Shown here one piece after another: positions 48,313-57,446 of a stretch of DNA of 64,000 nt. The notes under the pieces were generated by a model, which had not been told where the DNA came from, made no database searches, and saw only the letters and a list, made by a program, of their open reading frames with translations. Position 1 is the first letter of the stretch; the number at the start of each line of letters is the position of its first letter. Location of the stretch: assembly GCF_042654985.1 (NCBI RefSeq), contig NZ_JBHSMT010000008.1:372001-436000 (forward strand). The letters are read 5' to 3'. The stretch is from Paraherbaspirillum soli (GTDB lineage Bacteria; Pseudomonadota; Gammaproteobacteria; Burkholderiales; Burkholderiaceae_D). The position numbers were made by a program, and so were the translations under genes.

Positions 48313-48327
48313 GCCAACAAGCCGGCT

Positions 48328-50169
48328 TTATTCAGCCAAACGTTTTTCCAGCGCCTGTTTGACTTCCGCTAGTTCCTTCGGCAAGTGATATTTCAGCTTA
48401 TCGAACAGTTCCGTGTGCAGCGCGGTTTCCGTTTTCCATGCGGCCTTGTCGATCGACGTGATGTGGTCGAACTGCTGTTCGCTGAAGTCCAGCCCATCCC
48501 AGCTAATATCGGCAAAGCGCGGGGTCACGCCGAACAGGTGCTCGACGCCGCCGGCGCTGCCGTCGAGCCGGTCCAGCATCCATTTCAGCACGCGCATGTT
48601 GTCGCCGAAACCGGGCCAGACGAACTTGCCGTCGGCGTCGGTGCGGAACCAGTTGACGCAGAAAATCTTTGGCGATTGCGCGCCGCCGGCTGCGATTTTC
48701 TGACCCATCGTCAGCCAGTGCTGGAAGTAATCGCTCATGTTGTAACCGATGAACGGCAGCATCGCGAACGGATCGCGGCGCACGATGCCTTGCTGGCCGA
48801 CAGCGGCGGCGGTGGTTTCGGAACCCATCGTGGCCGCCATGTAGACGCCCTCGACCCAGTTGCGCGCCTCGGTCACCAGCGGCACCGTGGTGGAGCGGCG
48901 GCCGCCGAAGATGAAGGCCGAAATCGGCACCCCGGCCGGATCGTCCCAAGCCGCATCGATCACCGGATTCTGGGTCGCGGCGACCGTGAAGCGGGCATTC
49001 GGGTGGGCCGCCTTGGCGCCGGTTTCCTTGGCGATGGCCGGAGTCCAGTCCTTGCCCTGCCAGTCGATCAGATGGGCCGGCGCTTCCTTGCTCATGCCTT
49101 CCCACCAGACATCGCCGTCGTCGGTCAGCGCGACGTTGGTGAAGATCGTGTTCTCGCGCAGCGACGCCATGCAATTGTGATTGGTCTTGTCGTTGGTGCC
49201 GGGGGCAACGCCGAAATAACCGGCTTCCGGATTGATCGCGTACAGGCGGCCGTCGGCGCCCGGTTTGATCCAGGCGATGTCGTCGCCGATGGTGGTGACT
49301 TTCCAGCCTTCGAAGCCCTTCGGCGGGATCAGCATCGCGAAGTTGGTCTTGCCGCAGGCCGATGGGAAAGCCGCAGCGACATAGTGCTTTTTGCCGGCCG
49401 GCGATTCGACGCCGAGGATCAGCATGTGTTCGGCCAGCCAGCCCTGATCGCGGCCCATGGTCGACGCGATCCGCAGCGCGAAACATTTCTTGCCGAGCAG
49501 CGCATTGCCGCCGTAGCCGGAACCGAAGGACCAGATTTCGCGGGTTTCCGGATAGTGGACGATGTATTTGGTGGAGTTGCACGGCCAAGCCACATCTTTC
49601 TGGCCGGCTTGCAATGGCGCGCCGACGCTGTGCACGCAAGGCACGAACTCGCCGTCGCTGCCGAGCACGTCCAGCACCGCCTGCCCCATGCGCGTCATGA
49701 TCCGCATGTTGACCGCGACGTAAGGCGAATCCGACAGCTCGACGCCGATATGCGCGATCGGCGAACCCAGCGGCCCCATCGAGAACGGCACCACGTACAT
49801 GGTGCGGCCCTGCATGCAGCCGTCGAACAGGCCGTGCAAGGTGTTGCGCATTTCGGCCGGATCGGTCCAGTTGTTGGTCGGGCCGGCGTCTTCCTGCTTG
49901 GCCGAGCAAATGAAAGTGCGGTCTTCGACCCGCGCCACGTCCGACGGATCGGAGCATGCCAGATAGCTGTTCGGGCGCTTGGCCGGGTTCAGCTTTTTCA
50001 TGGTGCCGGCAGCCACCATCTCGCCGCACAGGCGGTCGTATTCAGCCTGCGAACCGTCGCACCAATAGATGCGGTCCGGCTTGGTCAGCGCGGCGATTTC
50101 GGCGACCCAGTTGATCAGCTTTTGTTGCTTGACGTAGGCGGGTGCATTGCCCAAGCGGGTTTGATTCAT
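48328..50169 (-). CDS. pckG: Phosphoenolpyruvate carboxykinase (GTP)
   Basis: A 613-residue GTP-type PEPCK converting oxaloacetate plus GTP to PEP and CO2 for gluconeogenesis. The P-loop is [23 protein letters not shown] and [14 protein letters not shown] carry metal and substrate ligands, and the reactive Cys lies in the P-loop [22 protein letters not shown] and [28 protein letters not shown] are further family blocks. ATG at 50169 follows GGAGG by eight bases; a 22-residue upstream extension is rejected. The upstream 520 bp are mostly repeat-derived. Confidence 0.97.
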   Translation of the reverse strand: MNQTRLGNAPAYVKQQKLINWVAEIAALTKPDRIYWCDGSQAEYDRLCGEMVAAGTMKKLNPAKRPNSYLACSDPSDVARVEDRTFICSAKQEDAGPTNNWTDPAEMRNTLHGLFDGCMQGRTMYVVPFSMGPLGSPIAHIGVELSDSPYVAVNMRIMTRMGQAVLDVLGSDGEFVPCVHSVGAPLQAGQKDVAWPCNSTKYIVHYPETREIWSFGSGYGGNALLGKKCFALRIASTMGRDQGWLAEHMLILGVESPAGKKHYVAAAFPSACGKTNFAMLIPPKGFEGWKVTTIGDDIAWIKPGADGRLYAINPEAGYFGVAPGTNDKTNHNCMASLRENTIFTNVALTDDGDVWWEGMSKEAPAHLIDWQGKDWTPAIAKETGAKAAHPNARFTVAATQNPVIDAAWDDPAGVPISAFIFGGRRSTTVPLVTEARNWVEGVYMAATMGSETTAAAVGQQGIVRRDPFAMLPFIGYNMSDYFQHWLTMGQKIAAGGAQSPKIFCVNWFRTDADGKFVWPGFGDNMRVLKWMLDRLDGSAGGVEHLFGVTPRFADISWDGLDFSEQQFDHITSIDKAAWKTETALHTELFDKLKYHLPKELAEVKQALEKRLAE

Positions 50170-50516
50170 GAAGACTACCTCCGATACCAATAAAGAAATC
50201 TTGTCTTGTGTCGATCCGAACATGACCGACAGCAACGAAAATGAAATAATGGCCGGGTTTCAATGGTCTGCAACCAGCGTACTACAGGGGCGAAAAAGCG
50301 CCACGCTACATAGTACGAAATTGGTCGTCACGCCCAGCAAACAGCCTGTTTTCCGTGGAAAAAGTGCGGCGATTGTACACCCGACATGTAGTAAAAATGA
50401 CCAACTTTTGTAGTAGGGTATTTCTCGTTTTCTGGATATCGTTGCTTTATTACGTAAGAGCCGTTTTTCTTTATTTGTTTGCCAGGAAACGGATGAAAGT
50501 TGCTGTACTGAATATA
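50170..50516. other. Intergenic region with a vestigial copy of the next gene's 5' end
   Basis: This stretch must contain the pckG promoter. At 50474-50510, TTTGTTTGCCAGGAAACGGATGAAAGTTGCTGTACTG closely copies the ribosome-binding site and first codons of the gene starting at 50692 (199 bp further on). It is then cut by a repeat. Reading on from this ATG gives only M-K-V-A-V-L-N-I before stop codon TAA. Confidence 0.55.
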
Positions 50517-50640
50517 AGGTAGGTAGGGCGGATGAGCGCAGCGTTATCCGCCGCTGGATGTGCCGCATATGCTCGACGCATCCAAGACGGCGGAAGACGC
50601 TGCGCTTTTCCGCCCTACTTGCTGCGCTCATCCACCCTGT
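50517..50640. repeat. GGCGGAAAAGCG-type palindromic repeat
   Basis: GTAGGTAGGGCGGATGAGCG at the left and GCGGAAGACGCTGCGCTTTTCCGCCCTAC to the right form long imperfect arms, with an inner pair GGATGTG / ACGCATCC. Related sequences are at 23921, 53260 and 62018. Confidence 0.75.
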
Positions 50641-50691
50641 TTTGCGATAGCTTTTTAGGTGCTTCAAATTTTTTGTTTAGTCAGGAAACCC

Positions 50692-51684
50692 ATGAAAATT
50701 GCCGTACTCGATGATTATCAAGATTGCGTCCGCCAGCTGGAGTGTTTCAAATTGCTGGAAGGCCACGAGGTTAAAGTGTTCCACAATTCCGCGCGGGGCA
50801 TCGGCCAGCTGGCGATCCGGCTGGCGCAGTTCGAGGCGCTGGTATTGATACGCGAACGCAGCACCTTTCCCAAAGCGCTGTTGCAAAAACTGCCCAATCT
50901 GAAACTGATTTCACAAACCGGAAAAGTCAGCGGCCATATCGACGTCGAGGCCGCCACCGCCTGCGGCATCGCGATTGTCGAAGGCGTGGGCGATCCGACC
51001 GCGCCGGCGGAACTGACCTGGGCGCTGATCATGGCGGCCGCCCGCCGCATCCCGCAATACGTGAGCAACCTGCAACAAGGGCGCTGGCAATCGGTGTCGG
51101 CGACGCCTGCGCATAATCATCTGGGGGTGGCGTTAAAAGGCCGCACGCTGGGCATCCTGGGATACGGAAAAATTGGCCGCATGGTGGCCGGCTACGGCAA
51201 GGCTTTCGGCATGCGGGTGATGATCTGGGGCCGCGACGCCAGCCGCGCCGCCGCCTTGCAGGACGGTCATTTCGTACCGCAAGCCAGGGAACAATTTTTC
51301 GCCGAGGCGGATGTGCTGTCGCTGCATTTGCGTTTGAACGATGCGACCCGCGGCATGGTCACCGCAGCCGATCTGGCCGGCATGAAATCCAGCGCGATCT
51401 TCGTCAACACCAGCCGCGCCGAACTGGTTGCCGCAGATGCGTTGCCGTCCGCTTTGCAGCAGGGGCGGCCGGGGTTTGCCGCACTCGATGTGTTCGAAAG
51501 CGAGCCGCTGACACCAGACTCGCCTTGGCTGCGGATGGAGAACGTGTTGGCCTCGCCGCATCTCGGCTACGTTGAAAAGGATAGTTACGAGCTGTACTTC
51601 CGTTCCGCGTTCCAGAACGTGCTCGACTTCGCCAACGGCACGCCGAACAATGTGCTGAATCCGGATGCCCTGCTGCCGCGATAG
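50692..51684 (+). CDS. D-2-hydroxyacid dehydrogenase family protein
   Basis: A 330-residue NAD(P)-dependent 2-hydroxyacid dehydrogenase. The Rossmann loop is GILGYGKIGRMVAGYGKAFGM, with the cofactor-specifying end MIWGRD (no acidic residue directly after the strand). Catalytic Arg lies in VNTSRAELV, Glu in DVFESEPL and His in ASPHLGYVE. ATG at 50692 follows AGGAAA; the frame is open further upstream but has no good start. The substrate is unknown; phosphoglycerate dehydrogenase-like annotation would be premature. Ends directly against the next convergent gene. Confidence 0.88.
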   Translation: MKIAVLDDYQDCVRQLECFKLLEGHEVKVFHNSARGIGQLAIRLAQFEALVLIRERSTFPKALLQKLPNLKLISQTGKVSGHIDVEAATACGIAIVEGVGDPTAPAELTWALIMAAARRIPQYVSNLQQGRWQSVSATPAHNHLGVALKGRTLGILGYGKIGRMVAGYGKAFGMRVMIWGRDASRAAALQDGHFVPQAREQFFAEADVLSLHLRLNDATRGMVTAADLAGMKSSAIFVNTSRAELVAADALPSALQQGRPGFAALDVFESEPLTPDSPWLRMENVLASPHLGYVEKDSYELYFRSAFQNVLDFANGTPNNVLNPDALLPR

Positions 51685-52437
51685 TCAGACGTCGCCGGCA
51701 TTCGCCGGCAGGATCAACTTGCTCATTTTGGGGGCTGGCGCTGCAAGGCTGGCGCCATGCCACAAGCCGGCCCAGCCGGGCGGCCACGGCAGTGGCGGCC
51801 CGTCATATTCGGGCAGGCCCTTGCGCACCGGAATCACCGGCAAGCTGGCCGGCATCGCCCCGGCGCTCCAGCCCAGGCTGAAGGCGTAATCCGGCAACAG
51901 CACGTCGCATATCGCGGCAAACCAGTTGCTATGATCCTCATCCCGCCCCAATGCCTGCGCCAGGCCGTGCGGATCGAATTGCGCCAGCGCGCTCGCCAGC
52001 TCCGCCGCTGAAGCGCCCGGCTGGTCGCCCCAGCCAAGAATAGGATTGAAATTGTAATCGGCACCGGAGCCGTACCAGCCCTCGCGCCAAGGGCGATCCA
52101 TCCAGTCCCGATGACCGCAAAACAAATGCCAGCGCCAGTGCAGCCCCGACGGTTTGGGCCAGTTGTATAGATACAAGCGCTGATAGCCGGCACTATGCAG
52201 TTCCCTGACCATCGCCATCAAGCGCGCATGCGGCATCCGGTCCGGCGGCGCATGACGGAACAGGATCGGCGTGCCGTCCGCGTGTTGCACCTCGTCCGAA
52301 GACAGATTCAAATCCAGCGTCCGCATTTCGCTGCCGAAGCGCGCCGCGACCCAGCCGGTCAGCAAATTGACCGACGTGATCACGCCGTAGCCGCGATAGC
52401 GATGAAAAATGACGGTGCCGGGGGCGATGGGTTTCAT
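51685..52437 (-). CDS. Hypothetical protein with CarD/Tudor-like N-terminus
   Basis: A 250-residue protein I do not recognise. The first 45 residues (PGTVIFHRYRGYGVITSVN...RFGSEMRTLDL) resemble the SH3/Tudor-like domain found at the start of CarD proteins or at the C-terminus of UvrD/PcrA helicases. The middle is Trp-rich (HWRWHLFCGHRDWMDRPWREGWYGSGADYNFNP) and the end Pro-rich. No signal peptide or membrane helix. The stop directly abuts that of the hydroxyacid dehydrogenase gene. Confidence 0.65.
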   Translation of the reverse strand: MKPIAPGTVIFHRYRGYGVITSVNLLTGWVAARFGSEMRTLDLNLSSDEVQHADGTPILFRHAPPDRMPHARLMAMVRELHSAGYQRLYLYNWPKPSGLHWRWHLFCGHRDWMDRPWREGWYGSGADYNFNPILGWGDQPGASAAELASALAQFDPHGLAQALGRDEDHSNWFAAICDVLLPDYAFSLGWSAGAMPASLPVIPVRKGLPEYDGPPLPWPPGWAGLWHGASLAAPAPKMSKLILPANAGDV

Positions 52438-52595
52438 GAACGAGATTGCTTGCGGGAAAATAAAAAATTGTACTGTATCTGCGTACCGAGGAAAAAACGG
52501 CCGGCGCTGGCGCCGTTTGCATCAGTATAATCAGTCCTCTCACGAGGCAGAAAGAACTAAAGACCTCGCCCAATTTGGCAACGAAGGACATTTTC

Positions 52596-53081
52596 ATGAC
52601 ACTGCGCATCATCGCCACCGGCGGCACTTTCGATAAACATTACGATGAAATCGCCGGCAAACTCAGCTTCGCCGCCAGCCATCTGCCGCAAGTCATTCAA
52701 CGCTCGCGCATCACCGCCGAGATTGCGCTGGAAGAATTGCCGCTGCTGGATTCGCTCGATATGAAGGACGCCGACCGCAGCCGCGTGCTGGCCTCGTGCA
52801 GCCAGGCCAAGGAAGAGGCGATTGTGATCATCCACGGCACCGACACCATGCGCGAAACCGCTGAAGTCCTCGGTAACGCGGCGTTGGCCAAGACGATCGT
52901 GGTGACCGGCGCGATGATTCCGTACGCGGTCGCCAATTCCGATGCGCTATTCAATTTCGGTTTTGCCTGCGGCGTCGCGCAAGCTTTGCCGCATGGCGTG
53001 TACGTGGCGATGAACGGCAAGATTTTTGCGTGGGATAAAGTGCAAAAGAATCGCGTTGCGGGGCGTTTTGAGCCAATCTAA
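52596..53081 (+). CDS. Asparaginase N-terminal domain protein
   Basis: A 161-residue protein corresponding only to the N-terminal domain of L-asparaginases. Both catalytic Thr motifs are present: IIATGGTFDK (Thr about 12) and IIHGTDTM (Thr/Asp about 88-89), plus VVTGAMIP. The C-terminal domain (about 150 residues) that completes the dimeric active site in classical enzymes is absent. No sign of frameshift: the stop is followed by repeat DNA. Similar single-domain proteins exist in betaproteobacteria, but their activity is unknown to me. AAGGA lies eight bases before the ATG. Confidence 0.8.
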   Translation: MTLRIIATGGTFDKHYDEIAGKLSFAASHLPQVIQRSRITAEIALEELPLLDSLDMKDADRSRVLASCSQAKEEAIVIIHGTDTMRETAEVLGNAALAKTIVVTGAMIPYAVANSDALFNFGFACGVAQALPHGVYVAMNGKIFAWDKVQKNRVAGRFEPI

Positions 53082-53084
53082 CTA

Positions 53085-53210
53085 ATTGCGGGACAGAGTT
53101 TAAGAGGCACCGTAGCGTGGCGAATTACTCTGTCCCCAACTAAACAAAAACAATTGCGGGACAGAGTTTAAGAGCCACCGAAGCGTGGCGAATTACTCTG
53201 TCCCCAACTG
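53085..53210. repeat. Two tandem 58-bp palindromic elements after the asparaginase gene
   Basis: Copies at 53085-53142 and 53152-53210, both TTGCGGGACAGAGTTTAAGAG ... GAATTACTCTGTCCCCAACT, reversed relative to the copies in the atp operon. The second is followed by AAGTTTGAAGCACCAACAGG, also found after the copy at 62808. Confidence 0.88.
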
Positions 53211-53218
53211 ACTAAGCA

Positions 53219-53456
53219 GGAAGTTTGAAGCACCAACAGGCGATCGCAAAACAGCGCGTAGGTCGGAAAAGCGCAGCCCTTGCAGGGCGCATATCCGCTT
53301 GCAAGCGGATATCGTCCCGCAGGCAGATGGCATGCCATCCGAAACCCCTGCTACACCCATCCGACGTCCGGTGTACCGCCGAGAAAAGCCAAGGGCTTGA
53401 CCGGCTGATGCGAATTACGCCGTCGGAAGGCGCTGCGCTTTTCCGACCTACTACGT
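53219..53456. repeat. Composite GGCGGAAAAGCG-type repeat region
   Basis: Left part GTAGGTCGGAAAAGCGCAGC and right part GGCGCTGCGCTTTTCCGACCTAC are inverted over about 190 bp, enclosing a small inner hairpin (ATATCCGCTTGCAAGCGGATAT). No coding capacity. With the elements before it, it fills the gap to the porin gene. Confidence 0.75.
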
Positions 53457-53537
53457 TTTCTCAGGACCGTTGTGCTCCAAAGCCCAACATTGACAACGCC
53501 GGAACCGTCAATTGCCAGCAAGAGTTTGAACCGGCGC

Positions 53538-54599
53538 TTAGAACCAGTGCTGCATCCCGCCGGCGACCCGGGTCTGGCTGCTGCTGAATCCATCCTGATA
53601 CGGCGACACGCTCACCAGATTATTGTTTCTGGTGCGGGCGTAGGCACTGCTGACATACAGGATGGTGCGTTTGGACAGCGCGTATTTCGCATTCAGCGCA
53701 ACCATGATCGGATCGCCGGCTTCGCCTTGGGCCATGTTTCTCACGTCTTGCGCAAACACCGAAGCGGTCAGCAAGACTGTCGGCGTCGCCTGATAAGCGA
53801 GACCGCCCCAATAGAAATGACTGCGAAAATCGGCGGCCCCGGACGCCAGTCTTTTTTTGTAATGGCGATAGCCCAAAGTCAGTTTCAGCGGGCCCGAGAT
53901 TTGATAGCCGCCGGCCAGATTGATGCTGGTGGCTTTGTCGTAAGCGCCGTTGTCGACGCTAATGCCGTTGACCCGGTCAATGGTGGCGGCAATCCCGAAC
54001 GGCCCCTTGTCGTAACCAATCCCGAGCGCGGATTTGGCGTCGCTGCCGTAGCTGCCGGCGACCTCGCCTAAGCCATGCGATGCGCCCAGTTTCACGTTGC
54101 CGAATTTAACCTCGTACTTGACCAGGTTGGGAGAGTGGAACCACATGCCATCCTTGCGCTTGTCCATCGCGGCGCCGGTGCCGAGCCAGGAATAACCGGC
54201 CGGCTCGAATGCCGCGATGAAGTTATCGACGGTGGTATACGTGCGCCCCACCTCGATCCGTCCAAAGCGGCCCTCCAGGCCGACAAGCGACCTCCGGTTA
54301 AACAAATGCTCGGCCTGCACCAACCTGCCGTCGTTCGATCGGAAACCGTTTTCCAATTGAAAGAACGCCGTCAGCCCGCCGCCCAGATCTTCCGTGCCGC
54401 GAAAGCCGATGCGCGAGCCATTGACCGCACCCGAGTGCAGCCGGATGATCCCTTGTTTGTCGGCATTGGCGTTGCTGCTGTGTTCTATGCTGGTGTCGAG
54501 CACGCCATACACGGTGATGCTGCCGATTTGAGCATGACTGACGGCGGTCAGCGTCGCGAGCGTGGCGAATAAGCTTGATGTAATTAATCTTTTTCTCAT
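53538..54599 (-). CDS. Gram-negative trimeric porin
   Basis: A 353-residue outer-membrane 16-strand porin of the betaproteobacterial (Bordetella/Neisseria type) family. Signal peptide 1-23 ends in AVSHA, the mature protein starts QIGSITVYGVLDTSIEH, and SRIGFRGTEDLGGGLTAFFQLENGF plus SLVGLEGRFGRIEVGR are family signatures. The C-terminus ends in His-Trp-Phe, the terminal aromatic recognised by the BAM machinery. Single gene; no terminator found in the repeat DNA after it. Confidence 0.93.
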   Translation of the reverse strand: MRKRLITSSLFATLATLTAVSHAQIGSITVYGVLDTSIEHSSNANADKQGIIRLHSGAVNGSRIGFRGTEDLGGGLTAFFQLENGFRSNDGRLVQAEHLFNRRSLVGLEGRFGRIEVGRTYTTVDNFIAAFEPAGYSWLGTGAAMDKRKDGMWFHSPNLVKYEVKFGNVKLGASHGLGEVAGSYGSDAKSALGIGYDKGPFGIAATIDRVNGISVDNGAYDKATSINLAGGYQISGPLKLTLGYRHYKKRLASGAADFRSHFYWGGLAYQATPTVLLTASVFAQDVRNMAQGEAGDPIMVALNAKYALSKRTILYVSSAYARTRNNNLVSVSPYQDGFSSSQTRVAGGMQHWF

Positions 54600-54979
54600 C
54601 TTGGTCTGTCTCCTGATTAAGCAAAGTTGTTTGCCGCGTATATCGGCGCTTGATGCAACCCGAACGTGCGTGTAGTGAGCTCCTTTCCGTGGCGTTGGCA
54701 GGCCCTGTGCGTAGCGAGCGATGCCATGCCTTTATCCGTGACAAGCCGGATTGGACACATCGTTGATCGCACCGGGATGTGTTTGCAAATTAATAACGCT
54801 AGAAGCCCGATAATAGCTAATGTGTTAGTTATTTGCTATTGTTTATTCGCTTATTTTTGATGCTGAATGGCTAGCCTAATCAGAGGTTTTTGACGTTGTT
54901 GAAGCCGGAAGGCGTGACACACGAAGATGAAATATGGGAAATTTCTTCCTATTGGCGAAACAACTCAAGGAGGTTTGCT
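54600..54979. other. Divergent porin/CsoR-type intergenic region
   Basis: Holds the promoters of both genes. AATAGCTAA (54812-54820) and TTAGTTATT (54825-54833) form an imperfect inverted repeat that could be an operator. An open frame runs in from 54890 without a good start of its own. Confidence 0.45.
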
Positions 54980-55300
54980 GTGACTGATACGCCCAAAGAA
55001 GCAGAAAATGCCACGCCGGCCGTGGCGCTGACTGCTGAGCAAAAGAAAGATCTGTTGCATCGTCTGGCGCGTGTCGAAGGACAGATTCGCGGCGTCCAGA
55101 AGTTGATCGTCAATGCCGAGGTAGCGGCCGATTGTGCCGGCGTCGCGCAACAATTGGCGGCCGCGCGCAAGGCGCTGGATCGTGTTTTCGTCACGCTGTT
55201 GAGCGATGCCATCGTGACCCACACCGCGGCGGCAGCCACCCCCGAAGAGGCGAACGAACGCGCCAGGGACCTGGCCGCGCTGCTGGATAAGTTTGCTTAG
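54980..55300 (+). CDS. CsoR/RcnR/FrmR-family (DUF156) transcriptional repressor
   Basis: A 106-residue all-helical repressor. The family core KKDLLHRLARVEGQIRGVQKLI is at about 27-48 and DCAGVAQQLAAARKALDRV follows. The start is a GTG at 54980, seven bases after AAGGAGG; a longer in-frame reading has no such signal. Only one Cys is present. In my alignment the CsoR His61 position is Ala and the Cys65 position is His, so the ligand set differs from Cu, Ni and formaldehyde sensors. No effector gene such as a metal exporter or frmA is next to it. Confidence 0.85.
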   Translation: MTDTPKEAENATPAVALTAEQKKDLLHRLARVEGQIRGVQKLIVNAEVAADCAGVAQQLAAARKALDRVFVTLLSDAIVTHTAAAATPEEANERARDLAALLDKFA

Positions 55301-55417
55301 TCTGGCAACGTGAAATAGCGCCGGAGGTTTCCTGCATTTGTCCGGCATCAGCTTGCCGTTCATCCCCGCAAATCACCCACCGATCCCCATACCAAGGATT
55401 TTTAGGGCAAAGCCTTA

Positions 55418-55446
55418 TTGTTGTCAGCGCTTGCCATTCATATAAT
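55418..55446 (+). promoter_or_regulatory. Predicted sigma-70 promoter of the minor-pilin operon
   Basis: TTGTTG (55418-55423), a 17-base spacer and TATAAT (55441-55446), 31 bp before the fimT start. Confidence 0.6.
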
Positions 55447-55477
55447 TTTTCAGCCATCAATTATATGAACGCACTGC

Positions 55478-56032
55478 ATGCCCTCTTCCACTCTCTATCT
55501 GCTGCCCGCCGTCTGCAACAAGCCGCTGCGCCAAGCGGCAGGATTCACGCTGGTCGAGTTGATGTTGGCGATTGCGGTTCTGGCGATCCTGCTCGGGGTC
55601 GGCATCCCGGCGATGCAAAATTTCATCATCGCCAACCGCTTGAGCGGCGAGGTCAGGCAATTTGTCGCCGCCAACATGCGCGCCCGTTCGGAGGCGATCA
55701 TGCGCGGCCGGCCGGTGCAACTGTGCCGCAGCGTCAATGCGGGAAACGGCCCGGATGCCTGCGACAGCGGCGATCGCAACTGGGCCAGCGGTTGGCTGAT
55801 CGTGGTACCTCATGCGACGCCGGATGCGGCCGAGGTGTTGGCGCGTCAGCGGGCGCTGGATCGCGATACCAGGGTCATCGCAAGCACCGCATCCATTATC
55901 TACAACGGCATGGGGCAGATTGCGACAGCCGCAGCGACTTTTGCGTTTACTGCCGGCGGCGGCCACCGGCGCGGGGTGTGTCTAGCTTCATCCGGTAATA
56001 GCCGGGTGGTCGCCGATGCGGCCGATTGCTGA
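55478..56032 (+). CDS. fimT: Minor pseudopilin FimT/GspH family
   Basis: A 184-residue type IV prepilin-like protein. The prepilin peptidase site and first helix read AAGFTLVELMLAIAVLAILLGVGIPAM after a leader of about 21 residues. The globular part has paired Cys residues (LCRSVN, DACDSG, GVCLAS, ADC). First gene of a minor-pilin operon that primes type IV pilus assembly; its stop overlaps the pilV start by one base (TGATG). Confidence 0.9.
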   Translation: MPSSTLYLLPAVCNKPLRQAAGFTLVELMLAIAVLAILLGVGIPAMQNFIIANRLSGEVRQFVAANMRARSEAIMRGRPVQLCRSVNAGNGPDACDSGDRNWASGWLIVVPHATPDAAEVLARQRALDRDTRVIASTASIIYNGMGQIATAAATFAFTAGGGHRRGVCLASSGNSRVVADAADC

Positions 56033-56589
56033 TGGCGACGATCTCCACGCCGCCAGTCGCTGCTGCCGCTATCGCCGGCAGGCAATCCGGCGCCGGCATG
56101 ATCGAGGTGCTGATCGCGATCGTCATCACTGCATTTGCGTTGCTGGGGCTGGCCGGCTTGCAGGCAGCCGCATTGCGTTACCAGAAAGTGGCGCATTTCC
56201 GCACGCTGGCGACCCAGCTCAGCAGCGATCTGGCGGACCGCGTGCGCGGCAACGTCAAGGGCGCGCGAAACGGCGCCTACAGTCCGGCATTCGAGCGCTA
56301 TCCATCGACCCCTGCCGCACCATCAGCCGCGCCCTCCTGCGCGGATCCTGGTGCCTGCACCCCGGCCGAGGTGGCTGCCATCGACATCCGCGACTGGCGG
56401 GCGGAATTGAGCCGGACCATGGCGGGCGGATGGGGCGAGATCTCGGGTTCGATTGCGGACGGCTTCGTGATCCGCGTGTATTTCAAAGAGCGAGATATTC
56501 CCGCATCGGACAAGAACGACTGCCGTCCGGCCGCACTCTCGGCAGTCGACAAGGATGTGCGCTGCTTCGCCACGGTATTCATGCCATGA
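56032..56589 (+). CDS. pilV: Minor pilin PilV
   Basis: A 185-residue minor pilin. Its prepilin motif is the shortened SGAGMIEVLIAIVITAFALLGLAGLQ, with Met in place of Phe at +1 as usual for PilV. The leader of about 23 residues precedes Gly. Conserved LADRVRGN-type region after the helix. The start at 56032 overlaps the fimT stop; the stop overlaps the pilW start (ATGA), so the operon is translationally coupled. Confidence 0.88.
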   Translation: MATISTPPVAAAAIAGRQSGAGMIEVLIAIVITAFALLGLAGLQAAALRYQKVAHFRTLATQLSSDLADRVRGNVKGARNGAYSPAFERYPSTPAAPSAAPSCADPGACTPAEVAAIDIRDWRAELSRTMAGGWGEISGSIADGFVIRVYFKERDIPASDKNDCRPAALSAVDKDVRCFATVFMP

Positions 56590-57446
56590 GCAAAACCATC
56601 CGTTCTCGCTACCGTTGCGCGCAGCAGGGTTTCTCGCTGGTCGAATTGATGATCTCGGCGACGCTCGGTTTGATCATGGTGGGGGTGGTGGTCAGCCTGT
56701 ACCTGAGCAGCAAGAGCAGCTATCGCCTGAACGACGACAATGCGCGCCTGCGGGCCGATGGCGACTTTGCGATGACGGTGATCGGCCGCAATCTGCGGCA
56801 GGCCGGTTTCGGCAAGCTGACCAGCGTGAGCCTGAACGCTCCGTCCTCCTCTCGCACGGATTTTATCGGTCAGGCTTTGCGCGGATGCGATGCCGGCGCG
56901 CCTTGCGCAGCATCCGCCGTCAGCGGCAAGCCGGGCTTCGAAGTCAGCTACCGGGTCGCCGATGTGCTGGACCGAGATGCTGCAATCGGTACCGATTGCA
57001 GCGGCCAGGCCGCGCCCATGCTGGCCTTGCCGAACGACCATCCCGCGGCTATGGTCACGCCGCAAGTGCGGATTGCCAGCAACCGTTTCTATCTCGCCGC
57101 CAAAACCGGCGATGCGGTGCCGTCGCTGGTTTGCAACGGCCAGCCCTTGATCGGCAATGTCGAAGACATGCGGCTGACTTACGGCATCGACACCAACGGC
57201 GATTTCACGCCCGAGCAATTCCTGAGTTCGCGGGCGGCGATCGAGAGCCTTGCCGATGGCTGGAGCAAAGTCGTCAGCGTCCAGGTTTGCCTGCAACTGC
57301 GCGGCAGCAACAGCATCGGTGAAGCGCAGCGCTACGTCGATTGCAGCGGCGCCGTGCGCACCGCCGGCGACCGCAGGCTGCGGATGGTATTGCGCCAGGT
57401 ATTCACGGTGCGCGGCCATGCCGCTCCCAGCTTGTCAACGATATGA
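56586..57446 (+). CDS. pilW: Minor pilin PilW
   Basis: A 286-residue minor pilin with the prepilin motif QQGFSLVELMISATLGLIMVGVVVSLYL after a 14-residue leader. The globular part includes the family segments GFGVEVSY-like FEVSYRVAD and a DTNGDFTPEQF loop that resembles a calcium-binding DxNxD loop, frequent in PilW. It works with PilV, PilX and PilY1 at the pilus tip. Overlaps pilV and pilX starts by four bases each. Confidence 0.9.
   Translation: MSKTIRSRYRCAQQGFSLVELMISATLGLIMVGVVVSLYLSSKSSYRLNDDNARLRADGDFAMTVIGRNLRQAGFGKLTSVSLNAPSSSRTDFIGQALRGCDAGAPCAASAVSGKPGFEVSYRVADVLDRDAAIGTDCSGQAAPMLALPNDHPAAMVTPQVRIASNRFYLAAKTGDAVPSLVCNGQPLIGNVEDMRLTYGIDTNGDFTPEQFLSSRAAIESLADGWSKVVSVQVCLQLRGSNSIGEAQRYVDCSGAVRTAGDRRLRMVLRQVFTVRGHAAPSLSTI

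Noticed and set aside
53085..53456. Possible CRISPR array from regularly spaced repeats
   Set aside because: Repeats are palindromic and differ in spacing, spacers are themselves conserved linkers, and no cas genes are present.
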